Shown: positions 50,013 through 58,141 of the stretch, piece by piece | Numbering within the stretch: position 1 is the first letter of the stretch | Layout of the letters: every line of letters begins with the position of its first letter | Assembly (NCBI GenBank): GCA_965198865.1 | Contig: CBDAQA010000025.1 | Span: forward strand, 124,001 to 188,000 | Reading direction: 5' to 3' | DNA length: 64,000 nt | DNA from: CBDAQA01 sp965198865 | GTDB taxonomy: Bacteria; Planctomycetota; Phycisphaerae; Tepidisphaerales; Tepidisphaeraceae | Notes under the pieces: model-generated | What the model was told of the DNA's origin: nothing | What the model saw: only the letters and a program-made list of their open reading frames with translations | The model's database searches: none | Position numbers and translations under genes: made by a program

Positions 50013-50710
50013 GTTGCGCTCCCCAGTTGCAGGGCCAGCGAGCCTCGGGCGACGACGCGGTCGCCGACGGAGGCGGAGACGTCGAACTGGCGCAGGTTGA
50101 TCACCTTGCGGACCAGCTTCACGTCCAGCTGCAGGTCGGCGGGCGGGATGACGGGGTGGTCGAAGCGGACGTCGACGTGGGCGAGCTTGGCGGTGCCGTC
50201 AGGGGAATTGGAGACGAGGCCGGCGGCCTGGGCGAGGGCCTCGGCGATCAGGACGCCGGGGACGATCGGGCGGCCGGGGAAGTGGCCGGCGAAGAAGGGC
50301 TCCTGGCCGGTGAGGGTCCAGATCGCGCGGGCGTGGTCGTCGGCGACGATGTTCACGGCGCGGGTGACGAACCGGAACGGGTCGGCGTGGGGCAGGCGGG
50401 CCAATGGATCTGATGGTGGCGCGGCTGCAGCGGCTGTGGAAGCGGCGTCGCCGCGGTGGTCGTGGACGTAGCGGGCGAGGGTGTCGACGGAGCGGAACAT
50501 CGCCTCGCCGACGGCCTCGCTGGGGATCTTGACGGCCAGCTCGCGTTCGAGGCTGGCGACGACCAGCAGCAGGTCGAGCGAGTCGATGTCGATCGGGCCG
50601 TGGAACAGCGGCATGTCGTCGGGCATGGCCAGGTCGGGGCCGAGCTTGAGGTCGCGGCGAAGGATGTCTTTCACCCGCTGCCGGAGCGACGGGTCGATCG
50701 GGGGTTCCAT
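50009..50710 (-). CDS. Acyl carrier protein-dehydratase fusion (ACP-FabZ-like)
   Basis: A 233-residue fusion. Residues 1-85 are an acyl carrier protein with the phosphopantetheine Ser44 in 'IDIDSLDLL'. An Ala/Pro linker leads to a hot-dog dehydratase (about 105-233) whose motif 'FFAGHFPGRPIVPGVLIAEA' gives His143 and Glu157. This couples carrier and 3-hydroxyacyl-ACP dehydration, as needed to create conjugated double bonds. It is the first gene of the minus-strand operon. AGGAGG lies 13 bases before ATG 50710, slightly far. No ketoreductase or thioesterase is seen nearby. Confidence 0.9.
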   Translation of the reverse strand: MEPPIDPSLRQRVKDILRRDLKLGPDLAMPDDMPLFHGPIDIDSLDLLLVVASLERELAVKIPSEAVGEAMFRSVDTLARYVHDHRGDAASTAAAAAPPSDPLARLPHADPFRFVTRAVNIVADDHARAIWTLTGQEPFFAGHFPGRPIVPGVLIAEALAQAAGLVSNSPDGTAKLAHVDVRFDHPVIPPADLQLDVKLVRKVINLRQFDVSASVGDRVVARGSLALQLGSAT

Positions 50711-51586
50711 GGGCGGGGATGGTCCTCCTGAGCGGGCTTCCCGTGGGCATTGTCAGTCTTTGGTCGATGGCCGCAAGGTGAGCCACGAATGACACGAATG
50801 GGTTGGACAGCCGGGGATCGACCCCCGTCGTCCGAGCCGTTCAGCGGAGGATTATCCACGAAGGACACGAAGGGACACGAAGTAGAATGCTTCGAAAAAC
50901 CCGAGGCAGATTTACCACGGAGGCACGGAGACACGGAGAAGAGGTCGAATAACGGCGATTTCTCCGTGTCTCCGTGCTTCCGTGGTGAGTCTGTCCTGGT
51001 TTCTCGAACGCCTCAGTAGCACTACAGCGCAGGTTCGTCGGGGCCCGCCCCCAGTTCGGACTGCAAGAAGAACGGCCACGAATGGCACGAATCAACACGA
51101 ATGAGGACGGGCCGGCCTGCGCGCCTCAGCCGCCGATTGCCCGATCAGTTGGCTCGGCTGTGCTCGTCTTCGTTCTCCATGATTCGTGTGCATTCGTGCA
51201 ATTCGTGGCCGTCCTTCTCGCCGGCCGACCATGAACCTGCGCTGTAGTGGTAAGAAAAGCCGGGCAGCCAACTTTCTCCTTCGTGTCCCTTCGTGCCCTT
51301 CGTGGATACTTCTTCTGGTCAAGTACATGCGCGGCATGCGAGCCCATGGCGTGCAATCGTGGCGGCTGCCGTTTTGGCTTCGTGAAGACGCGGCGCAACA
51401 CATGCTTGGCCACGTCCGATAACCTGTCGGTGAGGGTCCCGGAATCATTGCTTGAGGATGGCTGGGAGCGTTTCCCGATAGGGTAAACCGATGCCGGGCG
51501 AACCGGCGGGCTGGCGGTCGATGTCGGACGTTCGCGTGTGCCGGACGTCGCCCCGCCGCCCTGGGAGCCGAGGAGATTATCAACCG
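50711..51586. other. Repeat-rich intergenic region
   Basis: About 870 bases without a supported gene between the polyene operon and the divergent surface-protein gene. Most of it is composed of type A and type B palindromic repeat arms; the last 270 bases are ordinary and must contain the surface-protein promoter. Confidence 0.6.
50772..51309. repeat. Nested type A palindromes with a type B element between arms
   Basis: Arm units in order are: CACGAATG-type (50772-50795), CACGAAGG-type left arm (50848-50885), a complete type B element (50891-51009), CACGAATG-type left arm (51071-51099), its mirror (51176-51222), and the CTTCGTG-type mirror (51276-51309). The CACGAAGG arms therefore enclose both another palindrome and the B element. 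Compared with 26309-26482 the order is rearranged, as if elements inserted into one another. Confidence 0.75.
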
Positions 51587-54500
51587 ATGACGCGTCGCAA
51601 CCGTAACACCGTGTCCGCCACCACTGCCCGTGCCCGCTCATCCGCGCGGGGGTCCGTCGAGAAGCTGGAGTCGCGGCAGCTGCTGGCGGCGTCGATCGGG
51701 GTCAGCAGCGGGCTGATGGTCTTCACGGCCGTCAACGGCTCGCCGAGCCCCACCGAGACGCTGACGCTGACCGACGTGGGGAGCGACACGCTGACGCTGG
51801 GGCCGTCGGCGTTCACGGTGGCGGGCGGGTCGGCGGCGCAGTTCACGGTGGTGAACGGCTCGTCGGCGCCGGCCACGCTGGCGCCGGGCGCGAGCTTCGG
51901 GCTGCAGCTGCGGTACACGCCCAGCATCGTCGGCCGACAGGTGGCGGGCCTCAACATCGCCACGAACGACCTGGTCAACGGAAACCTGGCGATCGGGCTG
52001 AGCGGCATCGGGGCGGCGGGGACCAGCGGGACCGGGCAGCCGTCGCTGACGCGGATCCTGCGGGCGTACGGCATCGCGACCGACGTGGGCGAGGACGAGT
52101 CGGCCACCGTCTACCCCAACCCGCCGGGCGCGAGCAGCCAGGAGATCAACCTGCAGCGGCTGATGAAGGCCGGGCCGGGACCGGTGACGATCAACGTGCT
52201 GGCGTCGTACACGGCGGCGGCGACCGAGCCCTACACGCTGGGGTACTACGCCGCGGGTCAGCCGACACAGAAGACCGAGCTGTTCCACACCCAGGCGGCC
52301 GACTACCAGAGCGTCACGGTCCACCCGCAGGGGACGACGACGTTCGACCCCGGCGCGTCGACGTTCGGCATGTACTTCGTGTCGAACATCAAGGACAACG
52401 GCGTGAACCGCGTCGGCTACAGCGAGGACGTGCTGAACACGTTCGACACGACCAACAGCCGGAAGTTCCGCTTCTTCCCGATGCTGAACGCGGACGGGTC
52501 GCGGGTGCCGAACCAGTACATCATGACCTCGACCGAGTACCAGTCGCCGGACGGGTACGACTTCACGAACATCGTGGCGATCATCAGCAACGTGACGGCG
52601 GCGCCGGGCGCGCCGACCGCGCCGTCGCTGACGGTGACGACCCCGCACACGGTGCCGGGCACGGGCAACGTGATGTTCAGCGCGATCCAGACGGTGAACT
52701 CGTCGATCGGCGACACGGTGGACAACAGCAACACGCTGACGTTCACCAACGCCGGGGGGTCGGCGCTGACCGTGACGTCGCTGGCGCTGAGCAACACGAC
52801 GAACTTCTCGATCTCGGGCGCGCCGACGCTGCCGTTCACGCTGGGGGCGGGGGCGTCGGCGACGGTGACGCTGCGGCTGTCGTCGGCGTCGATCCCGTCG
52901 TCGACGTACAACGAGACGGACAACCCGACCGACAGCAGCGGGGGCGGGTTCGCGTCGGGGACGCTGACGGTCGGCAGCAACGACGCGGTCACGCCGTCGA
53001 AGGTGATCCCGCTGACCGGGTACGTGCAGCTGCGGTCGGAGAACGTGAACGAGCCGAGCCTGCAGACGATCGTGAACCTGCTGGCCGGGTACGGGACGTT
53101 CGTCAGCACGTCACCGGTGGCGGAGCTGACCGAGGGGGCGTCGACGCCGACGTACTACGGCGAGGAGACGGTGTCGGGCGACTGGGCGGCGGCGGACCCG
53201 AGCCGGCAGATCTACGCGACGCAGCTGGCGGCGTTCCACACCGAGGGGGACCCGAGCCTGCTGCAGTACACGTCGGGCGCGGGGTCGACGTCGGGCACGA
53301 CGGTCGTCAGCCAGGACACCGACAGCGGGCAGACGCTGTTCCCCAAGGCCGACAGCAGCTTCGCGTCGCCGGGCTACTTCTCGGCCAGCGGCGTGTTCGG
53401 GTTCAAGGTGACCGGCACGGGCGGGACCGAGTACAGCGAGGACGCGCTGAACACCGGCACCACCACCGGCGGCGGGCACGACGTGCGGTTCTGGGCCGCG
53501 CGCGACGCGGTCGGGAACCTGATCCCCAACACCTACATCATGGCCGTCGACTACACGCAGGTGAACTCCGACTTCCAGGACGACGTCTACGTGATCAGCA
53601 ACATCCGCCCCGCCTCCGGCGGCGGCGTGGCGGCGGCCGCGCCGACCGACCTGTCGGCGACCAACACGGCGGGCGGCGTGGCCCTGCAGTGGGCGCCGTC
53701 GCTGACCAGCGGCGTGACGGGGTACAACGTCCTGAAGCAGAACAGCAACGGCACCTTCTCGCAGGTCAACACCAGCCTGGTGACCACGACGTCGTACCTG
53801 GACACCGCCGCCAACACGGCGGTCGGCAACTCGTACCGCATCTCGACCGTGGCCACCATCGGCGGGGCGCAGACGACCTCGGTCGGGGCGTCGATCCAGA
53901 CGACGTTCGCGGTGCCGGCGGCGGCGATCGGGTTCCACGGCACGGTCTCGGGCGTCACGTTCGACGACCCGAACCTGAACGGCGTGAAGGACGGCGGCGA
54001 GGTGGGCGTGGGCGGGTTCAGCGTCTACATCGACGCCAACCACGACGGCGTCTACACGGCGGGCGTCGACCCGATCGTGATCAGCGGGGCGGGCGGCGCG
54101 TGGAGCATCACGGGGCTGTCGCCCGGCACGTACAAGGTGATCCAGATCGCCCCGCCGGGCTGGTACCGGACGACGCCGGCCACCAGCACCTACACGGTGA
54201 CGGTCGACACGAACGGGTCGGTGTCGAACCTGAACTTCGGGGCGAGCCAGCTGGGCACGATCGCGGGGAACATCTTCTACGACCTGGACTTCAGCGGCAC
54301 GCAGACCGCCGGCGAGCCGGGGCTGGCCGGGTTCACGATGTTCGTGGACAACAACGCGAACGGCGTGTTCGACCCGGGGATCGACAGCCGGTTCACGGCC
54401 GACTCGTCGGGCCACTACTCGATCTACGGGTTCGTGCCGGGCCGGTACTACGTGGGCGAGGAAATCCCGGCCGGGTGGGCCCGGTCGACGCCGACCAGCC

Positions 54501-54979
54501 TGCCGGTGGCGGTGACGGTGACCGAGTCGGGCACGGCGACGGTGAACTTCGGGCTGACCCGGGCGACGCTGTCGGGCACGGTGTTCAACGACACGAACCA
54601 CAACGGGGCGCAGGACTCGGGCGAGGCGGGGCTGGCGGGCGCGGTCGTGTTCCTGGACTTCTACGGGACGGGCGTGTTCCAGGCGGGCGACATCCAGACG
54701 ACGACCAACAGCGCGGGCGCGTTCTCGTTCACCGGCCTGTCGCCGGGCACGTACACGGTGAACGTGACGAACCCCAGCGGGTTCCACCGGACGATCCCCA
54801 CGTCGGCCGGGTACACGTACGCGATCGCGACGGCGCAGCGGAAGACCGGCGCGCTGTTCGGCTTCACGGCGAACTCGGCGTCGATCCGCTCGGCGGCCGC
54901 GACGGCCGCGACCCCGGCCAGCCCGTTCGCGACGGCGGCGACGCCGCTGTACGACGAGGTGGACGCGCTGATCGGGTGA
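51587..54979 (+). CDS. Large surface/secreted protein with LEXRXLL motif, SPD-2-like and SdrD-B-like domains
   Basis: A protein of about 1,130 residues from ATG 51587 ('GAGGAGA' upstream). The N-terminal 'VEKLESRQLLAA' is the planctomycete-type motif seen near the start of many large extracellular proteins. Residues 45-160 and about 335-500 look like choice-of-anchor D/SPD-2-type repeats ('TLTLTDVGSDTLTLGPSAFTV', 'LTFTNAGGSALTVTSLALS'). A fibronectin-III-like segment ('PTDLSATNTAGGVALQW') precedes three SdrD-B/CnaB-like units ('ISGAGGAWSITGLSPGTYKV', 'GTVFNDTNHNGAQDSGEAG') that usually bind Ca2+. No PEP-CTERM or barrel is seen. A strong terminator follows. Confidence 0.88.
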   Translation: MTRRNRNTVSATTARARSSARGSVEKLESRQLLAASIGVSSGLMVFTAVNGSPSPTETLTLTDVGSDTLTLGPSAFTVAGGSAAQFTVVNGSSAPATLAPGASFGLQLRYTPSIVGRQVAGLNIATNDLVNGNLAIGLSGIGAAGTSGTGQPSLTRILRAYGIATDVGEDESATVYPNPPGASSQEINLQRLMKAGPGPVTINVLASYTAAATEPYTLGYYAAGQPTQKTELFHTQAADYQSVTVHPQGTTTFDPGASTFGMYFVSNIKDNGVNRVGYSEDVLNTFDTTNSRKFRFFPMLNADGSRVPNQYIMTSTEYQSPDGYDFTNIVAIISNVTAAPGAPTAPSLTVTTPHTVPGTGNVMFSAIQTVNSSIGDTVDNSNTLTFTNAGGSALTVTSLALSNTTNFSISGAPTLPFTLGAGASATVTLRLSSASIPSSTYNETDNPTDSSGGGFASGTLTVGSNDAVTPSKVIPLTGYVQLRSENVNEPSLQTIVNLLAGYGTFVSTSPVAELTEGASTPTYYGEETVSGDWAAADPSRQIYATQLAAFHTEGDPSLLQYTSGAGSTSGTTVVSQDTDSGQTLFPKADSSFASPGYFSASGVFGFKVTGTGGTEYSEDALNTGTTTGGGHDVRFWAARDAVGNLIPNTYIMAVDYTQVNSDFQDDVYVISNIRPASGGGVAAAAPTDLSATNTAGGVALQWAPSLTSGVTGYNVLKQNSNGTFSQVNTSLVTTTSYLDTAANTAVGNSYRISTVATIGGAQTTSVGASIQTTFAVPAAAIGFHGTVSGVTFDDPNLNGVKDGGEVGVGGFSVYIDANHDGVYTAGVDPIVISGAGGAWSITGLSPGTYKVIQIAPPGWYRTTPATSTYTVTVDTNGSVSNLNFGASQLGTIAGNIFYDLDFSGTQTAGEPGLAGFTMFVDNNANGVFDPGIDSRFTADSSGHYSIYGFVPGRYYVGEEIPAGWARSTPTSLPVAVTVTESGTATVNFGLTRATLSGTVFNDTNHNGAQDSGEAGLAGAVVFLDFYGTGVFQAGDIQTTTNSAGAFSFTGLSPGTYTVNVTNPSGFHRTIPTSAGYTYAIATAQRKTGALFGFTANSASIRSAAATAATPASPFATAATPLYDEVDALIG

Positions 54980-55000
54980 GGGCGATCCCGGACGATGAAC

Positions 55001-55034
55001 AGCCCCGCCCGACCAGCGTCGGGCGGGGCTTTTT
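55001..55034 (+). terminator. Rho-independent terminator of the surface-protein gene
   Basis: AGCCCCGCCCGA pairs with TCGGGCGGGGCT across a short CCAGCG loop and is followed directly by TTTTT. It lies 22 bases after the stop codon. This is the clearest intrinsic terminator in the window. Confidence 0.92.
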
Positions 55035-55133
55035 CGTTTCAGGGGCCGCTCGCGGCAAGGCATCCGCTCGGCGGCGTGTCGAGCCGCCATTCCGCGCCGG
55101 CGACCGCGAGCGCCGTGGTAACATGTGCGCACC

Positions 55134-55916
55134 ATGCGTGACCCCGCCGCCCGGCCGTTCATCACGTCGGTGTCGCTGATGCCGGAGCGGGTGCCGTCGT
55201 TCGACGTCTACCCGTACCACCTGCCGGCGGTGGCGGGGCTGCGGGCGCTGGGGGAGCTGCAGTTGCACCCGGCGGTGACGTTCTTCGTCGGGGAGAACGG
55301 GTCGGGCAAGAGCACGCTGCTGGAGGCGATGGCGGTCGCGCTGGACATGAACGCCGAGGGGGGCGGGAAGAACTTCTCGTTTGAGACGCGGGCGACGCAC
55401 TCGGACCTGTACGACGCGATCCGGCTGGGCCGGGACTGGCGCCGGCGGCCGGCCGACACGTTCTTCCTGCGGGCCGAGTCGTTCTACAACGTGGCGACGG
55501 AGATCGAGCGGCTGGACGCGGTGCCGTCGGAGTCGCGGCCGATCGGGCTGTCGTACGGCCCGCGGCCGCTGCACGAGGTGTCGCACGGGGAGGCGTTCCT
55601 GGCGCTGTTCACGAACCGGCTGCGCGAGAACGGGCTGTACCTGCTGGACGAGCCGGAGGCGGCGCTGTCGCCGATGCGGCAGATGGCGTTCCTGACGGCC
55701 ATGCACGACCTGGTGGGCGACGGGGCGAGCCAGCTGATCATCGCGACGCACTCGCCGATCGTGCTGGCGTACCCGGACGCGTGGATCTACCAGTTCGCGC
55801 CGGGCGGGATCTCGCGCGTCGAGTACAAGGAGACGGAGCACTACCGGGTGACGCGGCAGTTCCTGGACCGGCCGGAGCGGATGCTGGCGCTGCTGTTTGG
55901 CGAACAGCAGGGATGA
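55134..55916 (+). CDS. AAA-type ATPase (predicted ATP-binding protein, COG3910-like)
   Basis: A 260-residue ABC/AAA-like ATPase. Walker A is 'FFVGENGSGKSTLLEAM' near residue 55, a signature-like 'EVSHGEAFLALF' follows, then Walker B 'GLYLLDEPEAALSP' and the His switch in 'LIIATHSPIVLAYP'. There is no membrane partner or nuclease domain. Stand-alone ATPases of this type are widespread and uncharacterised; some belong to defence systems, but nothing adjacent supports that here. The start could be ATG 55134 or GTG 55125. Confidence 0.85.
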   Translation: MRDPAARPFITSVSLMPERVPSFDVYPYHLPAVAGLRALGELQLHPAVTFFVGENGSGKSTLLEAMAVALDMNAEGGGKNFSFETRATHSDLYDAIRLGRDWRRRPADTFFLRAESFYNVATEIERLDAVPSESRPIGLSYGPRPLHEVSHGEAFLALFTNRLRENGLYLLDEPEAALSPMRQMAFLTAMHDLVGDGASQLIIATHSPIVLAYPDAWIYQFAPGGISRVEYKETEHYRVTRQFLDRPERMLALLFGEQQG

Positions 55917-56065
55917 CGCGGTGCTACGGAGCTGCGATGACGGGGCGACCGTTGGCGCGGCAGCGTTAGATTGCTGGCAGCCGCGTCGGGACTGTAGACC
56001 GCGATGCCGTCGGCGATTTCGTCGACGTCGACGACCGCGCTTTGCGAGACGACGACCGGGATCAC
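55915..56065 (-). pseudogene. ParE-like toxin, truncated remnant
   Basis: The first 30 residues ('VVVSQSAVVDVDEIADGIAVYSPDAA') match the N-terminus of ParE/RelE-type toxins, where an 'A-x-x-D-x-x-E-I' helix is typical. The frame then becomes unrelated Arg/Ser-rich sequence and runs into the 3' end of the ATPase gene. Its ATG overlaps the antitoxin stop (ATGA), as in intact parDE operons. The toxin is probably inactive. Confidence 0.55.
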
Positions 56066-56319
56066 GGCTGCCCCGTCCGACCGTGCCGTTTCAGCAAGGC
56101 TTGCTGCTTCTCGTCGGAATCGGCCTTGGAGAGCGAAACCGCATCACCAGCAAGTCCGGCTACCAGTTCCCTCTCGAGCGCCGCCGACACGGGCACCGCT
56201 ACGTCGGCCTCGATCAGGCTCGCCAGGTACTCGTCGACGGACACGGACCCGCCGTCGGTGGCGCGGGCATCGGCGGCGGCGGCGGCGCGATCGGGGAGGT
56301 TGACTTGCAGCGTCGGCAT
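56062..56319 (-). CDS. ParD-like antitoxin of a broken toxin-antitoxin pair
   Basis: An 85-residue protein whose N-terminus 'MPTLQVNLPDRAAAAADAR' resembles a ribbon-helix-helix strand, followed by 'SVDEYLASLIEAD', a typical helix of CopG/ParD-type antitoxins, and a charged C-terminal tail. It is translationally coupled to the ParE remnant. With the toxin gone, it may persist only as a repressor or an anti-addiction protein. Confidence 0.6.
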   Translation of the reverse strand: MPTLQVNLPDRAAAAADARATDGGSVSVDEYLASLIEADVAVPVSAALERELVAGLAGDAVSLSKADSDEKQQALLKRHGRTGQP

Positions 56320-56388
56320 GGATGAAGGTTACCAATCCGTCGGCGCCCGCCTCAAGTCAGAAACAGCGTCTTCTCTTTGCTGTAGCCG

Positions 56389-56658
56389 CTACACGAACTG
56401 CACCAGCTCCACCGCCGTGATGTGCCGGGGGTCGAAGTCGATGCGCTGCTCGAACGTGCCGGCCATGCCGGCGCGGCCGACGGCGATGATCCAGCCCTGC
56501 TCGATGATGGCGTCGTCGACCGTTCGGCCGTCGGCGAGGGTGAGGCGCAGGACGGCGGTGTACTTCCGCTTGGGGACGCCGGCGGCGATCAGCTGCTTCC
56601 GCCAGACCTCGGGCAGGACCTTGGCGAGACGGTTGCGAGGGGGGTCTTTGGAGTGCAT
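56389..56658 (-). CDS. Small hypothetical protein
   Basis: An 89-residue protein I do not recognise. It starts with a basic helix ('RLAKVLPEVWRKQLIAAGV') and ends with a strand-rich half ('LTLADGRTVDDAIIEQGWIIAVG', 'RHITAVELVQFV'). There is no signal or membrane segment. It lies 30 bases downstream of xdhC on the same strand, separated by a family F palindrome, and could be co-transcribed with it. Confidence 0.55.
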   Translation of the reverse strand: MHSKDPPRNRLAKVLPEVWRKQLIAAGVPKRKYTAVLRLTLADGRTVDDAIIEQGWIIAVGRAGMAGTFEQRIDFDPRHITAVELVQFV

Positions 56659-56662
56659 GTGG

Positions 56663-56691
56663 AAGCCCCGCCGATGCCATCGGCGGCTTTA
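56663..56691. repeat. Short GC palindrome, family F relative
   Basis: CCGCCGATG/CATCGGCGG forms the stem, flanked by AAGCCC and CTTTA. The xdhC stop codon (TAA on the minus strand) is supplied by the CTTTA edge of the element, just as the uricase stop is supplied by the type E palindrome. Confidence 0.55.
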
Positions 56692-57660
56692 CCGTGGTGG
56701 ACGTGCCAGCCACCGGCCGACCTCGTCGGCGGGCATCTTCATCGGCGGCGCGGCCGCATCCTCGCGGCCGCGTCGGACGGCCACCAGCTCGGCGGCGATG
56801 CTGAGGGCGATCTCGGGCACGGTCTCGGCGGCGATGTCGAGGCCGATGGGACCGTGGACGCGGGCCAGGGCTTCGGGCGAGACGCCGGCGCGGTGGATCT
56901 CCTCGAAGATGGCCTTGATCTTCCGCTTGGAGCCGATCAGGCCGACGTAGCGGTGCGGCCGGCGGATGACGGCGGACAGGGCGGAGGCGTCGTGGCGGTG
57001 GCCGCGGGTGATGACGGCGACGAACGTGCCGGCGTCCAACGGGTAGCGGGCCAGCTCGGCGTCGATGTCGCCGACCAGGCGGGCGCGGACGGTGGGGAAC
57101 CGCTCGGGCGACAGGTGGTCGGACCGGTCGTCCAGCACGTCGACGCGGAAGTCGAGGTCGACGGCCAGGCGCGCCAGCGCCTGGCCGACGTGACCGGCGC
57201 CGACGATCAGCAGCACCGGCGGTGGGCCGAGGTTCTGGCGGTAGGTCTGCTGACGGCCGTCGAGCTCGTAGGTGATCGCGTGCTCGGCGGGTCGGGCCTG
57301 CGCCAGACGGTCGGCCAGGTCGGCGAAGGGGTGGGCGTCGGCGGGGCTGATCGGCTGGACGGCGATGTCCATCACGCCCCCGCAGACCAGGCCGTCGTCC
57401 CAGCCGTAGTCCTGGTCCAGCGTGAACCGGAACGCGCGGGGGACGGCGGCGGGGTCGAGCAGCAGTTCCATCACCCGGCGGCGCACCTCCGCCTCCACGC
57501 ACCCGCCGCCCAGGGTGCCGAGCGTCTGGCCGTTGGCGAGGACCAGCATGGCCGCCCCCCGCTTCTGCGGCGTGCTGCCCTTGGTCGCGACGACCGTGCA
57601 CAGCCCGACCCGCTCCCCGGCGGCGCAGCGGCGGACGATCTCGGGGGCGAGGAGTCTCAT
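56689..57660 (-). CDS. xdhC: XdhC/CoxI-family molybdenum-enzyme maturation factor
   Basis: A 323-residue full-length XdhC. The N-terminal XdhC_CoxI domain has 'LCTVVATKGSTPQKRGAAML', 'LGTLGGGCVEAEV' and 'GLVCGGVMDIAVQP'; the C-terminal Rossmann domain begins 'VLLIVGAGHVGQALARLA' and includes 'YVGLIGSKRKI'. Family members sulfurate and insert the molybdenum cofactor into xanthine dehydrogenase. This would complete the guanine to urate route of the 24-32 kb cluster, although no xdhA/B genes are in the window. Its first 318 bases are duplicated at 58853-59170. Confidence 0.92.
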   Translation of the reverse strand: MRLLAPEIVRRCAAGERVGLCTVVATKGSTPQKRGAAMLVLANGQTLGTLGGGCVEAEVRRRVMELLLDPAAVPRAFRFTLDQDYGWDDGLVCGGVMDIAVQPISPADAHPFADLADRLAQARPAEHAITYELDGRQQTYRQNLGPPPVLLIVGAGHVGQALARLAVDLDFRVDVLDDRSDHLSPERFPTVRARLVGDIDAELARYPLDAGTFVAVITRGHRHDASALSAVIRRPHRYVGLIGSKRKIKAIFEEIHRAGVSPEALARVHGPIGLDIAAETVPEIALSIAAELVAVRRGREDAAAPPMKMPADEVGRWLARPPR

Positions 57661-57729
57661 CAAATTGTCACTATACCTCTTGTGACGCCACACGCGTCCG
57701 GCGCAACGGTTCGGAAACGGGATTGAGAG

Positions 57730-57869
57730 CTTTGCAAAACCCGGACAAGATCAACCACGCAAACACAGAGGCACGGAGGGAGCACAGAGCAATGCTCATT
57801 TTGGCCGTTCTCCGTGATTTTTCAGTGACTCCGTGTCTCCGTGGTGGATCTGTCTTCGGTTTTTCGAAG
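57730..57869. repeat. Type B palindromic element
   Basis: Outer arms CTTTGCAAAACCC and GGTTTTTCGAAG enclose inner arms built of CACGGAGG/CACAGAG units and their mirror CTCCGTG units. This copy is the most diverged of three (others 50891-51009 and 63701-63812). It lies between xdhC and the small EF-hand-like gene. Confidence 0.75.
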
Positions 57870-57916
57870 TCCTCGACTCGGGTACGGTATGATTGCCAAC
57901 CTCGCAAGGAGTTCGG

Positions 57917-58141
57917 ATGACCTCCGTCGTACCTGCACCGTTACACATGCTCGAGGCCGTGGCCGCCCTGCGGCTCCCGGCGGTTTCCGACCGACGGCTC
58001 GGCCGCCTGATGGACAGGAACAATGACGGTCAATTGACCGACGACGAGCGGGACGAGCTGGAATCATTGGCTGAGCTGAGCGAGACGCTTTCGCTCGTCC
58101 GTGCCCAGGCGCTGGCCATTCTGGGGCGTTCACCGCTGTGA
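57917..58141 (+). CDS. Small protein with EF-hand-like loop, coupled to an HNH nuclease
   Basis: A 74-residue protein starting at ATG 57917, with AAGGAG 6 bases before it. The middle contains 'LMDRNNDGQLTDDERDEL', an EF-hand/dockerin-like loop (D-x-N-x-D-G-x-x-T-x-x-E), in an otherwise helical protein. It overlaps the HNH gene by GTGA. Such small partners recur upstream of short HNH genes, but their role is unknown; Ca2+ binding is suggested only by the loop. Confidence 0.65.
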   Translation: MTSVVPAPLHMLEAVAALRLPAVSDRRLGRLMDRNNDGQLTDDERDELESLAELSETLSLVRAQALAILGRSPL

